A DNA stretch of 53,898 nt from positions 1 to 53,898 of the forward strand of contig JAECQP010000021.1 of assembly GCA_015999745.1 (NCBI GenBank). Direction: 5' to 3'. Position numbers and translations under genes: made by a program. This DNA comes from Sphingobacteriia bacterium. GTDB lineage: Bacteria > Bacteroidota > Bacteroidia > Chitinophagales > Chitinophagaceae. The notes below the pieces were generated by a model, which was not told the DNA's origin, searched no databases, and worked only from the letters and a program-made list of their open reading frames with translations. This document shows, in pieces, positions 36,101-43,739 of this stretch (its first letter is position 1; each line of letters opens with the position of its first letter).

Positions 36101-36223
36101 ATCGATGGCAGGATATTCCCGCACGGCTAAAAAACTATATCCAACCACTCCAAACAAAACGATGAGGATATTCATCACCGTTGCAAGTATCGGTCGCTTT
36201 AATGCTAATTCAGATATATTCAT
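33149..36223 (-). CDS. RND (HAE1-type) efflux permease
   Basis: 1024-residue inner-membrane proton-driven drug exporter of the AcrB family. The N-terminus (MNISELALKRPILATVMNIL) and first TM are standard, followed by the porter region, TM2-6 with the proton-relay aspartate pair in ATGLVVDDGIVVTENIF (about 400), a second porter loop, and TM8-12 with NGILIVEFANQ. Length matches the family. It starts 19 nt after the adaptor gene and so forms a two-gene operon. No TolC-like outer-membrane gene is in the window, so the pump must borrow one from elsewhere. Substrates cannot be read from sequence. Confidence 0.97.
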   Translation of the reverse strand: MNISELALKRPILATVMNILIVLFGVVGYSFLAVREYPAIDPPVVNVRTSYAGANADIIESQITEPLEKSINGIPGIRSISSSSSNGASNITVEFNIDEDLEAAANDVRDKVSQAVRNLPQDVDAPPVVSKSDANSDFIIMLAVQSGTKGLLELSEYAENVLQERLQTIPEVSAVNIFGQKRPSMRLWINPDKMNAFNIAFSDIRTALNTENVEIPSGKIYGDNTELTIRALGRLTSEEDFRNLIIRQDATGIVRLSDIAKVEIGPEQYEFSWRLNGVNAVGMAIIPQPGANYIKIADEFYKRLADIQKSEKGDFKLTTLIDQTQNVRNSIKEVEETLLISFSLVVLVIFFFFRNWLIAIRPLIDIPISLIATFFIMYIAGFSVNVLTLLGIVLATGLVVDDGIVVTENIFRKLEGGLPIRKAALEGSKEIFFAVISTSITLAVVFLPVIFLQGFVGSLFREFGIVVASAVLISAFVSLTITPVLNVVLNRKNAGHGKFYVMTEPFFSGMESGYRKLLTAFLRVRWMAWVIIATCLVGIIFIGKDLQSELAPLEDRSSIRFQMTGPEGSSYQYMVETGDKLLGYLMDSIPEKSFVFAAVPGFGGSGGVNSGTARIRLVEPDQRDRSQSEIAKEIGKKLNQINNARIFPVEEQTISVGLGSRGSLPVQYILQNLDFEKIKSIIPKFLEEARKDKTFQNVDVNLKFNKPELQITIDRIKAKDLGLSTADVADVVSSAFSGRRLAYFIMNGKQYQVISQVEYGERQKPADIEKLYVRNNRGERIPLSAVVKLEESSNPPTLYHYNRFKAATISASLAEGKTIGDGVKAMEAISQRLLDESFKTALNGPSRDYAESSSNTSFAFGLALVLIYLVLAAQFESFKDPFTIMLTVPLALAGALLCLWLFDQTINIFSQIGMIMLIGLVTKNGILIVEFANQKREIGLPKMEAVIEASTQRLRPILMTSLATALGALPIALSIGAAATSRIPLGIVIVGGILFSLLLTLLVIPAVYTYISSKHEMSKMDITE

Positions 36224-36242
36224 TGTGTGAGGGTGCTGGGTT

Positions 36243-37295
36243 CTACTGTTTTACTAATTCATTCAGTTGCTTCACGCTTCTTACCTTAACATCAGATTTG
36301 GAGCGAACAAACAATACACCGGTTACTACTACACTGTCGCCCGGATTGATGCCATCAATTATTTCTGTTGTTCCTGCATTGCGGATACCGGTTTCTACGT
36401 CCACAAAAACACCTTTCCCGTCTTTTACCACAATCAGTTTCTTGGCAGTGGCATCCGGGATAATGGCATTGGAAGGAACCAGGATGCTTTTCTTTCCGAT
36501 ACCGGTTTGCAGGTATACCTTCACAAAGGTTCCGGGATTAACCGGGCTTCCTTCCAGTAACGCCCTTACTTTAAGGTTACGGGTGGTAGCATTGATCTGC
36601 GGATCGGTTGCAATCACTACTGCTTTTCTTTTGGTGTTGCTTTCATTAGATTGGATGCTTACCGCTCCGCCCTTTTTGATGAGATTGGTATAGAGTTCAG
36701 GCACATTGAAATCTATCTTCACCTGATCTACCTGCTGAAGGGTAGATAACAAAGTGGTTGGGCTTACATATGCGCCGGGGCTGATCTGCCTCAGGCCAAG
36801 TATACCGTCAAAAGGCGCTTTGATCACCGTTTTATCAATCTGGGCCTGTGTCACTGCCAGGTCGGCCTGAAAGCTGTTTACCTGATTCAGGGCCAGGTCG
36901 TAATCGGCCTGGTTAATCCCATTGATCGCCAGCAATTTTTTCAATCGCTGTTCGGTTTTTTGGGCCATCTCCAGTAATACCCTGGTTTTTTTGAGGCTGG
37001 CCTGAAGGTCAGCATCGTTGATTCTCGCCAGTACCGTACCCTTCGTTACCCTGGCACCATCCGGAACATTCAGGTAAGTGAGTCTGCCACTGATTTCCGG
37101 TGTAATATTGATTGTTTCCATGGGAATCACTGCGCCGCTCACTTCCACAGTGCCGGAAACATCACTGCTACCTGCTATAATTACATCTACAATTGTTGGC
37201 CCCTGCGATTTATTGTTTTGTACAGGTGCGGCTTTTTTCTGCTTACAGGCAAAGAGAAAAACAGAAAAAGAAAGACCAATAATAATTTTTTTCAA
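36243..37295 (-). CDS. RND efflux periplasmic adaptor lipoprotein, TTG start
   Basis: About 350-residue membrane fusion protein linking the RND permease to an outer-membrane channel. A TTG at 37295 gives a clean lipoprotein signal, KKIIIGLSFSVFLFAC, with lipidated Cys near residue 17. The ATG at 37385 would put a 30-residue tail in front of that signal and is judged unlikely. The body shows the lipoyl/barrel-sandwich parts (EISGRLTYLNVPDGARVTKGTV and the matching IKAPFDGILGLRQISPGAYV), a coiled-coil hairpin between them, and a beta-barrel with LLEGSPVNPGTFVKVYL. It is first in the operon with the permease gene. A TATCTTTA sequence just before the TTG resembles the -7 box. Confidence 0.93.
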   Translation of the reverse strand: MKKIIIGLSFSVFLFACKQKKAAPVQNNKSQGPTIVDVIIAGSSDVSGTVEVSGAVIPMETINITPEISGRLTYLNVPDGARVTKGTVLARINDADLQASLKKTRVLLEMAQKTEQRLKKLLAINGINQADYDLALNQVNSFQADLAVTQAQIDKTVIKAPFDGILGLRQISPGAYVSPTTLLSTLQQVDQVKIDFNVPELYTNLIKKGGAVSIQSNESNTKRKAVVIATDPQINATTRNLKVRALLEGSPVNPGTFVKVYLQTGIGKKSILVPSNAIIPDATAKKLIVVKDGKGVFVDVETGIRNAGTTEIIDGINPGDSVVVTGVLFVRSKSDVKVRSVKQLNELVKQ

Positions 37296-37409
37296 AAGTT
37301 GGTTTTTTTGGAGGGAATAAAGATAGTTTATATTTAAACCCGACCCTCCATCAGTGATGAATGGCCGAGGGTTCAATATTATCACCCGAACAGGCAGTCC
37401 GGATCCTGC

Positions 37410-38195
37410 TTACTCGTCTTTCCGGCGATACAATCCCCCCCTCCAGTTGAACCGGGAAGATTTAAATATTTCAAGGTTTTTTGTGATCCAATAACCCAGC
37501 TCCAGGTCGTTCAGGATTTTAACCAGTTCATAATCTGGCCGGAACCTGCGCATAAAAGTATCCAGATCGGGAGACTGCAGTTTGGTGATTTTACGGACAA
37601 ATTGTTTGGAGAAACGGCTGTTTACATAATTCTCCTGCTCCTGTTCAATCAACCGTTGCTGCAGGGTGAGGATACTGCGGTTGTGTTTAACACGGAACAT
37701 ATTAATAATACTTTCCAGGTCAAAACCAACCGTTGCACCGGGGTTATAAGTAGGATTCCTGACAATACCCAGTGTGGGCTTTTTAAAATTAAATACTTTG
37801 GCATAGTCCTGCCTGTTCATCATGGAATCGTAGCGGTAATAACTGTTCCGCACTTTCACCGCAGGTAATTCAGTTGCCCGCACATGAATCATGACGTTGA
37901 AATGATCCGGGTTACTAATGGTATCCACCGCGTATTTCATGGTGGTTTTCCCAATCATAGAGAACCAGATGGAATCCTTTACCGGAACAACCAGCAGGTA
38001 CCTTCCTGTGGAATCGGTGATGGTGCCCCGCCCGGAAGAACTCTGAACAGCTACAGCCTCCAGCGGGCGCCGGGCGGAGATATCATACACTGTACCACTA
38101 ATAGTGGTAAATTGCGCAGATATTGAACCAGGCAGTGCGGCTGATAACAGCAAGATGAACAAACTATAAATACCCAACCTGATTCTCAAGTGCAA
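37410..38195 (-). CDS. Secreted CarboxypepD_reg-like domain protein, TTG start
   Basis: About 261-residue exported protein. After a signal peptide (hydrophobic run ending near SAQ) comes one CarboxypepD_reg-like beta-sandwich (about 28-110; TISGTVYDISARRPLEAVAV, then STGRYLLVVP), a domain often found before TonB-dependent receptors and in surface proteins of Bacteroidota. The rest is charged, with a mid-section YRYDSMMNRQDYAKVFNF and no known motif. No ATG lies in frame from the upstream stop (38241-38243) through the signal peptide; TTG codons at 38195, 38189 and 38177 are the only usual starts. There is no receptor plug or barrel, so it is not a SusC protein. Function unknown. Confidence 0.82.
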   Translation of the reverse strand: MHLRIRLGIYSLFILLLSAALPGSISAQFTTISGTVYDISARRPLEAVAVQSSSGRGTITDSTGRYLLVVPVKDSIWFSMIGKTTMKYAVDTISNPDHFNVMIHVRATELPAVKVRNSYYRYDSMMNRQDYAKVFNFKKPTLGIVRNPTYNPGATVGFDLESIINMFRVKHNRSILTLQQRLIEQEQENYVNSRFSKQFVRKITKLQSPDLDTFMRRFRPDYELVKILNDLELGYWITKNLEIFKSSRFNWRGGLYRRKDE

Positions 38196-38271
38196 TTTAT
38201 TAAGTTGTAATATTAAAGCAGCCGCTGCATAGTTCCTCCATTATTAGCCGAATTAACGAGTTTTTTGCAGT

Positions 38272-39003
38272 TTAAAACTTTGTTCCAAGTATATAGGGAA
38301 GCATCTTACGCCAGGTTGGCCAGTCGTGGGGAATATCACTGCCCCAAACATCCAGATCATTCCAGATACCTTTGTCGTAAAGGATCCTGGAAAATCTTCT
38401 GCCGGCTCCGGGATCTTCAAAACTGCCGCTGCCAGTATAGATATGTATATGATGACTGGCGCGGATTTTTTGGAGGTACCATTCATCATTCAGATTAGGA
38501 ATATAGTGTTCGGGGCTGTTGAAGTATACCTGGTCGTCCCAGAATCCTTTCGTGTATTCGGTTAAATTGTACACACCGCTCATGCAAATAGCGCCGTTCA
38601 GGATATCGGGGCGTTTCAGAAAGAGATTCATCGCATGCAAGGCACCGAAGGAAGCGCCACAGGTATAGATCAATGTATCATTTCCTGTTTTGCTGCGAAT
38701 GTAGGGCACCACTTCATTAAATACATATTCATTGAACTGGTTGTGGCGGATTGCTTTATGCCCGGGAAGCATTTCATTATTCATCCAGCTTTCCTGATTC
38801 ATGCTGTTGATGCTAAATACCTGGAATTTACCGGCATCGATCATATACGCCAGGTCGCCTATCAGCTGAAACCGCTCATATTCGAGGTAATCTGCCGCCG
38901 CAGTAGGGATCATCAGCACCGCAAAACCACTGTTCCCATATCGGGCAATGGGCATATCTGTTTGAACTGCCGTGCTGAACCAGGAGCTAAGTTCTCTGTT
39001 CAT
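38272..39003 (-). CDS. Esterase-family alpha/beta hydrolase
   Basis: 243-residue hydrolase resembling the putative esterase (PF00756) group that includes feruloyl esterase and antigen-85-like enzymes. The nucleophile elbow is CGASFGALHAMN (GxSxG, Ser about 119), a Trp/Asp-rich region with GFWDDQVYFN follows, and the late His is likely in DIPHDWPTWR; the acid is probably in TGSGSFED. No signal peptide, so it is cytoplasmic. The ATG at 39003 is chosen because it lies five bases after the ParA-like gene stop; an upstream ATG would overlap that gene. The substrate is unknown. Confidence 0.85.
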   Translation of the reverse strand: MNRELSSWFSTAVQTDMPIARYGNSGFAVLMIPTAAADYLEYERFQLIGDLAYMIDAGKFQVFSINSMNQESWMNNEMLPGHKAIRHNQFNEYVFNEVVPYIRSKTGNDTLIYTCGASFGALHAMNLFLKRPDILNGAICMSGVYNLTEYTKGFWDDQVYFNSPEHYIPNLNDEWYLQKIRASHHIHIYTGSGSFEDPGAGRRFSRILYDKGIWNDLDVWGSDIPHDWPTWRKMLPYILGTKF

Positions 39004-39008
39004 GACTA

Positions 39009-39752
39009 TTAATTGATACAGCTCTTCCTGATTTCCTTCCAGAGATCCCTGTAACATTGAGCCGCATAGCTGCCTGCGGCAAAAATTTCCAGCGGCGCTT
39101 CATGTACACCCATTTTTTCCACATCGCTCAGGTAAGGAATATAATTTTTGAAGAACAGTTTGTCTTTATAAAATTCGTTGATGATTTCATGGTGCATGTT
39201 TTTCCGATGGTCCACCATACTGAAAAAGCATTTGATCTTACCGGTGTCCACATCATTTTCTTTGCAGTAATGCATGACCGTTTCAAAGGAACGGATAGAC
39301 AGGGTGGTAGGAATATTCGGCATCAGGATCCAGTCCGCACCCTGAAAAACAGCATCATGTAAACCAGAAATACCCGGAGGGCAATCCAGGAAAACAATAT
39401 CATATTGCTTTTTAATGCCAGAAAGCAGGGAAGCGATTTTTTTCTTAGGCTGCTTCATATCACTTAACAGGATATCTGCATGCCGCGAAGAAAGATCGGC
39501 AGGAATAATATCCAGGTTTTCGTACGAAGAATGCTGAATGGCATCTTCCAGTTCTATTTCGTTGCTCAGGATTTTCTTTGCCTCATTTTTAACGGAGGCA
39601 CTAACGCCCAGGTAAAAAGAAGAAGAGCCCTGTGGGTCCAGATCCCAGATCAATGTTTTGTATCCTTCTTTGGCAGATAGATAGGCCAGGTTGATGGAAG
39701 CGGCTGTTTTACCAACGCCCCCTTTCAGGTTGTACAATGCAATGGTAACCAT
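39009..39752 (-). CDS. ParA-family ATPase without ParB
   Basis: 247-residue ParA/MinD-type ATPase. The deviant Walker A reads KGGVGKTAASINLAY (signature Lys in KGGxGKT), the next block is LIWDLDPQGSS, and Walker B-like YDIVFLDCPPGISGL. The spacing of these motifs is that of plasmid/chromosome ParA proteins. No parB or parS-like site is adjacent; the gene is co-directional with and 5 nt upstream of an esterase gene, so the pair is one transcript. Its role could be positioning of some protein cargo instead of DNA, but that is inference. Confidence 0.9.
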   Translation of the reverse strand: MVTIALYNLKGGVGKTAASINLAYLSAKEGYKTLIWDLDPQGSSSFYLGVSASVKNEAKKILSNEIELEDAIQHSSYENLDIIPADLSSRHADILLSDMKQPKKKIASLLSGIKKQYDIVFLDCPPGISGLHDAVFQGADWILMPNIPTTLSIRSFETVMHYCKENDVDTGKIKCFFSMVDHRKNMHHEIINEFYKDKLFFKNYIPYLSDVEKMGVHEAPLEIFAAGSYAAQCYRDLWKEIRKSCIN

Positions 39753-39788
39753 GGTAACTGTTTTCGGGTGTAAAGGAAGATAGTAAAT

Positions 39789-41045
39789 TTATAATAAGCC
39801 TCCCAATAAAAGGCAGCCCAGCACAATAAAAGGGGCAGGAATCCGGTTTAGCCGGAGGAGGTAGAAAGTGCCGGCAATGATACCAATATCCCAAACAGCG
39901 GCCCATTGGAACTCATATATATGAACAAAAACATTGTCTTTCATCAGGTAGACAGTAGAACCGGCCATAATACCCACTACAGCGGCATTGATGCCTTCCA
40001 GGGAGCGGTAGATCACCGCATATCTCTTCAGATTCTGCCAAACGGGAAAGAAGAAAAGCACCAACAACGCACTGGGCAGGAATATACCAACGGCGCCGAT
40101 CAGGCTGCCCAGCAGGTGCATGGCATCGCCCTCCTCACTCAAAGCCATTCCACCGGTAAAGGCGGCGATGGAAAATACAGGACCCGGAATGGCCCTGACA
40201 ATCCCCGAACCGGTGAGGAAGTCTTCCCGGTCAATTTTCAATACATCCCTTTTATTTTCCTGGATCCTTTTGGTTTGCGGACGGGTAACATACTGTTCGT
40301 ACATCAGGGGAATCAGCACATCCCCTCCGCCAAATACCAGACTTCCAAAACGGTAATTGTTTTCAAAAAGGTTAATGGCCTTTCTGTTTTTCCAGTTTTC
40401 GGCAGTAGCTGTTTCCGACCAATAACCGGTAACGCCGAACAACAAAAAAAAGAGGAGGATATTACCCCAACTGATTTTTTTAGAGGGTATTTCTTTTTGA
40501 GGAATTCTTTTCTCACTGAAATTGGTGGCAATGCCTGCCAGCAGAATCAGTACAGGGAAAACCCAGGGCGTTTTAAAGGCAAGAAAAGTGGCGATCGTTG
40601 CCATTAGCGTGATCACCCTGGTGATGGTATTGTGTACGGAAATTCCGAATGTACGGTAGGCAGAGTAAGCGATAAAGCCAATGGCCATGGGTTGAATAAA
40701 CTGGAAAATAGCGGCTTTTTTTTGCAGGCCCGCAAAATAATCCAATAAAAAGGACAGGCCGGTCATCAGGGTACAGGCGGGGAGTATCCAAACCAGTAAA
40801 GTGAGCAGCGCCAGCCAAACCCCACCACGTTTGTACCCAATCAGGGTAAGGGTTTGAGTGGAAGATGCCCCCGGCAATAACTGGCAGAAGCCATTGTATT
40901 CCAACAATTCTTTTTCAGTAAGATCCCTGCGTTCCTGTACAAATGTTTTCATCATCATACCCATATGACCCTGGGGGCCGCCGAAAGCGGTTAAGCTGTG
41001 CAGCAGAACCGACTTCAGAAAGGGTATGTGACGAAGCATGATCAT
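39789..41045 (-). CDS. chrA: ChrA-family chromate efflux transporter
   Basis: 418-residue membrane protein made of two homologous halves, the usual long-chain CHR layout. The first half shows [20 protein letters not shown] and [19 protein letters not shown]; the second half repeats the pattern with [19 protein letters not shown] and [23 protein letters not shown]. About ten hydrophobic segments follow. ChrA exports chromate by proton antiport, though several members have other or unknown anions. The ATG overlaps the upstream stop codon as ATGA (41042-41045), so translation is coupled to the oxygenase gene. Confidence 0.93.
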   Translation of the reverse strand: MIMLRHIPFLKSVLLHSLTAFGGPQGHMGMMMKTFVQERRDLTEKELLEYNGFCQLLPGASSTQTLTLIGYKRGGVWLALLTLLVWILPACTLMTGLSFLLDYFAGLQKKAAIFQFIQPMAIGFIAYSAYRTFGISVHNTITRVITLMATIATFLAFKTPWVFPVLILLAGIATNFSEKRIPQKEIPSKKISWGNILLFFLLFGVTGYWSETATAENWKNRKAINLFENNYRFGSLVFGGGDVLIPLMYEQYVTRPQTKRIQENKRDVLKIDREDFLTGSGIVRAIPGPVFSIAAFTGGMALSEEGDAMHLLGSLIGAVGIFLPSALLVLFFFPVWQNLKRYAVIYRSLEGINAAVVGIMAGSTVYLMKDNVFVHIYEFQWAAVWDIGIIAGTFYLLRLNRIPAPFIVLGCLLLGGLL

Positions 41046-41986
41046 TTCTTCAGCCCGATTTCTCTCAAACGTTCATCCAGGTATTCACCTGCAGTGGCAT
41101 CGGGATAAACTTTGGGGTTATTTTCATCCATACAGCTTTCCAAACAAGCCAGGCTCATTTCGCTTTTGGGATGCAAAAAAAATGGCATGGAAAATCTGCT
41201 GGTATGCCATAGTTCGCGTGCAGGGTTTACAACCCTGTGCGTTGTACTTCTGAGTTTATTATTGGTCAACCGCTGCAGCATATCGCCCACATTCACCACA
41301 ATTTGCTCAGGTAACGATGTTACGTTCACCCATTCGCCCTGTTTGGTCAGGATCTGAAGGCCATCTGCCGAAGCGCCTACCAGCAGGGTAATCAGGTTAA
41401 TGTCTTCGTGTTGTTCTGCACGGATAGCTGATTTCGGTTCGTGGATGATCGGAGGATAATGGATACAACGCAGGATGGAATTACCATCATTCACAAAATT
41501 GTCAAAATAATGCTCATCAAGGTCCAGGTAAAGAGCAATGGCCTGTAACAGGGCTTTACCACTTTTTTCAAAACTGCGGTAAGCATTGAAAAGGGTCTCA
41601 TTGAATGCCGGGATTTCCACCACTACCACATTATCCGGGTATTCCGGTTTAAGGGGGTGGTTGCTACCCACTGTCTGGCCATACTGAAAAAACTCTTTCA
41701 GATCGGGTGCATCGCTCCCTTTGGCATGTTCACGGCCAAAGCTGGTATAGCCGCGCTGGCCGGCCAGTCCGGCAATTTCATATTTCAGTTTTTTCTCCAG
41801 CGGCAGCGAAAAAAACTGCTGTACATAGGCATACTGATCTGCAATTAACTGATCGGGAATGCCGTGATTTTTCACGGCAACAAATCCAACTTCTTCATAA
41901 GCTTTTCCCAGTTCCTGAACAAACGCAGCTTTTTGGGCAGCAGATCCGGAAGTAAATGCTGCTAAGTCTACGATGGGTATGGCCAT
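41042..41986 (-). CDS. Isopenicillin-N-synthase-like 2-oxoglutarate/Fe(II) oxygenase
   Basis: 314-residue non-haem iron oxygenase. The N-terminal [13 protein letters not shown] is the usual DIOX_N opening. Iron ligands appear as [11 protein letters not shown] (HxD) and TTHRVVNP (distal His), with [10 protein letters not shown] supplying the Arg-x-Ser that binds the 2-oxoglutarate or substrate carboxylate. In these proteins substrate is not predictable from sequence. Its stop codon overlaps the ATG of chrA, so the two form an operon. A 121-nt gap separates it from the XRE gene, which is on the same strand; no clear -7 box is seen there. Confidence 0.92.
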   Translation of the reverse strand: MAIPIVDLAAFTSGSAAQKAAFVQELGKAYEEVGFVAVKNHGIPDQLIADQYAYVQQFFSLPLEKKLKYEIAGLAGQRGYTSFGREHAKGSDAPDLKEFFQYGQTVGSNHPLKPEYPDNVVVVEIPAFNETLFNAYRSFEKSGKALLQAIALYLDLDEHYFDNFVNDGNSILRCIHYPPIIHEPKSAIRAEQHEDINLITLLVGASADGLQILTKQGEWVNVTSLPEQIVVNVGDMLQRLTNNKLRSTTHRVVNPARELWHTSRFSMPFFLHPKSEMSLACLESCMDENNPKVYPDATAGEYLDERLREIGLKK

Positions 41987-42107
41987 GGCATATCGTTTAA
42001 GGTGAGCAATAAATGATGCTGTAAAGTACGAAACTCCTTGTAATGTAGTGGCGGCGTGTATAAGCGGTTACATCCGAATTTTTTATTAACGCCTGCCGAT
42101 GACTGGT

Positions 42108-42467
42108 TTACTTCTTCGATTTGGGTTTCCGGAGCGCGGACAGTTCATTTTTGATCTTCTCAATGTCTCTGCGGAGTGATGCTATCAGAACGCCCAGTTG
42201 TTCCACATCCTGTTGAGAGGCAATGCCATAATTGGGTATCTTATCGAGCATTTGCTGGTTGGAGCCGGTCTTTTGAAAAAAATAGCTAACCTCCACACCC
42301 AGAATCTCTGCAATCTGCATAAGCCTTTTGGCAGAAGGATCTGTTTCGTCCCTTTCAATTTTGGCATAGGCGCCGGCTGTTATGCCCAGCTCTGCACCCA
42401 TATTGTCCTGGGTATAATCTTTTTGCTCCCTGAGTTTTCTGATGCGGTATCCAATTGATTCTTTCAC
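42108..42467 (-). CDS. XRE-family transcriptional regulator, GTG start
   Basis: 119-residue DNA-binding protein. The HTH_3 domain covers about residues 6-65: GYRIRKLREQKDYTQDNMGA, ELGITAGAYAKIERDETDPS and LMQIAEILGVEVSYFF. A helical C-terminal tail (about 80-115; basic, heptad-like LIASLRRDIEKIKNELSALRK) may dimerise. The in-frame TGA at 42468-42470 stands directly before the GTG at 42467, so the start is fixed; CAAATTTG ends four bases upstream. Size and fold recall controller proteins of restriction-modification loci, which fits its place opposite the Mod-like gene, with identical 16-bp elements before the two genes. Direct proof that it binds those repeats is lacking. Confidence 0.9.
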   Translation of the reverse strand: MKESIGYRIRKLREQKDYTQDNMGAELGITAGAYAKIERDETDPSAKRLMQIAEILGVEVSYFFQKTGSNQQMLDKIPNYGIASQQDVEQLGVLIASLRRDIEKIKNELSALRKPKSKK

Positions 42468-42471
42468 TCAT

Positions 42472-42479
42472 CAAATTTG
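42472..42479 (-). promoter_or_regulatory. Near-consensus -7 box of the XRE gene
   Basis: CAAATTTG on the minus strand, one base off TAnnTTTG, ends four bases before the GTG start codon at 42467. The upstream inverted-repeat arm (42500-42515) lies 20 bases further away, in the region where the -33 element would be expected. Confidence 0.45.
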
Positions 42480-42499
42480 AGAAAGCGTCCATTTTTAAG

Positions 42500-42576
42500 C
42501 TGTCTTTAAAGTGTATTTTGCGGTATTTTCAGTACATATATTGTCATTAAGCAGCATATTTACACTTTAAAGACAG
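42500..42576. repeat. 16-bp perfect inverted repeat in the XRE/Mod-like divergent promoter region
   Basis: Arms at 42500-42515 and 42561-42576 are perfect reverse complements; each reads TACACTTTAAAGACAG in the direction of the gene it precedes, with 45 bp between. One arm ends 32 bp before the XRE GTG, the other 20 bp before the Mod-like ATG. Each arm itself holds the palindrome CTTTAAAG, the sort of symmetry a dimeric HTH protein would use. It may be an operator pair, a duplicated promoter core, or both. Confidence 0.85.
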
Positions 42577-42596
42577 AAAAAGGCCTAAACCCATCC

Positions 42597-43739
42597 ATGT
42601 ATACATCTCCTGAAACAACCCGTCCAATGCCCTCACCCGGCACCAACGATCTGCATTTTCGTATGTTGAAGCATGAATACAGTTACAGTGCGGGAAGGAA
42701 ATCGTCTGCATATGTGAACAATGGCAACAGGATGATGCAGGGAAGTGAAGCAGAGATCCTATTGGGTTTGTTACCTGTTTATGGAAACAAACTGGAATGC
42801 ATTGGCCTCAGTCTTTGCAATGACATCAACAAGGGTACAGATGACCGGAACAACCTGCTTTTACCAAAGTTGAAGCTGGCTTATCAATTATTACAGGAAG
42901 GGGGGATCTTATTTGCAATTGCAGATGCCCGGCAGTATACCCATTTGAAATCGGCAATAGAACAGTTTTTTGGCAAAGAGCGCCGGGTTGCCGACTTCAC
43001 CAATTACCAGTACAACAGTGAAGCGGCGATCATACAACACCTGCTGATCTTTTACAAAGGGGAAATGGAAGAAAGCAGTAAAGACCGGCTGACAGATTGC
43101 TTTTCCGGAAAACGGTTCCGCAACATGTTGCCGGCCGGCCTGATTCAGCATTGTATGTACATAGCCTGCAGTAAAAACGCTATACTGCTAAATGCAATCA
43201 CCGGTTTTGATACAATGGCTGCACCCGTGCTGCAGTTGAATAACCTGGATAAGGGAAACCGGAAATTCCTGTTATTGTACCCAAACAATGCCACCGATGA
43301 TTATACTGCCGGTCAGCTGATGCTTGCATTAGAGACAGATTTTGATTGTTACAGTCCGGGGGAGACCTTGTTTACCGGGGAATTATCCAGACAACTGAAT
43401 ACCCGCCTCCCGGTAAAGCAACTCAGGGAATATATCTGGTACACAGAAACGGGAACGGGTTTTATCGATAACTTTTTTTCACCGGAAGATCCTTATCTGT
43501 TGGGTATCCGGGATGGTATCGCCATTTACCTGATGTATGAATACGACGACGCCACTTTGCTGGATCAGGATTTTTTGTCAACGATGCAAACAGATGCCGG
43601 GCAACACATTATATATGCCCATCAATGCAGCCTTTCGGCAGAGTGCCTGCAAAGCAGGCAGATTCGATTTAAACAAATACCGGAAGATATCAGCAGGAAT
43701 ATTGATCCGGTTAATTTCCGTACACGCTTAAAAACTTGA
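42597..43739 (+). CDS. Degenerate type III (Mod-like) DNA methyltransferase homologue
   Basis: 380-residue protein whose blocks follow a type III Mod methyltransferase in order. Residues 48-67 ([20 protein letters not shown]) match the stretch before the catalytic DPPY, where SLCN (72-75) stands instead. Residues 87-110 match PRLKLARxLLxxDGVIFxSID, followed by IEQFFGKER (Mod: EIFGEEN). Residues 185-227 match the run leading through the AdoMet loop FAGSGTTxHAVxxLNxEDGGNRKF, with TGFDT in place of AGSGT. The end ([11 protein letters not shown]) also matches Mod C-termini. The region that holds target recognition is cut to some 35 residues. Methyl transfer is therefore unlikely. No Res gene lies nearby. 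It is divergent from the XRE gene and overlaps recQ by 29 bp, tail to tail. Confidence 0.72.
   Translation: MYTSPETTRPMPSPGTNDLHFRMLKHEYSYSAGRKSSAYVNNGNRMMQGSEAEILLGLLPVYGNKLECIGLSLCNDINKGTDDRNNLLLPKLKLAYQLLQEGGILFAIADARQYTHLKSAIEQFFGKERRVADFTNYQYNSEAAIIQHLLIFYKGEMEESSKDRLTDCFSGKRFRNMLPAGLIQHCMYIACSKNAILLNAITGFDTMAAPVLQLNNLDKGNRKFLLLYPNNATDDYTAGQLMLALETDFDCYSPGETLFTGELSRQLNTRLPVKQLREYIWYTETGTGFIDNFFSPEDPYLLGIRDGIAIYLMYEYDDATLLDQDFLSTMQTDAGQHIIYAHQCSLSAECLQSRQIRFKQIPEDISRNIDPVNFRTRLKT

Noticed and set aside
37337..37372. ACCCTC ... GAGGGT hairpin between the adaptor and the CarboxypepD-like gene
   Set aside because: Stem is short, the loop is long and there is no T-run on either strand; not called a terminator.
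42108..43739. Complete restriction-modification locus
   Set aside because: There is no Res helicase-nuclease, and the methyltransferase-like protein lacks both catalytic motifs, so it cannot be a working R-M system.
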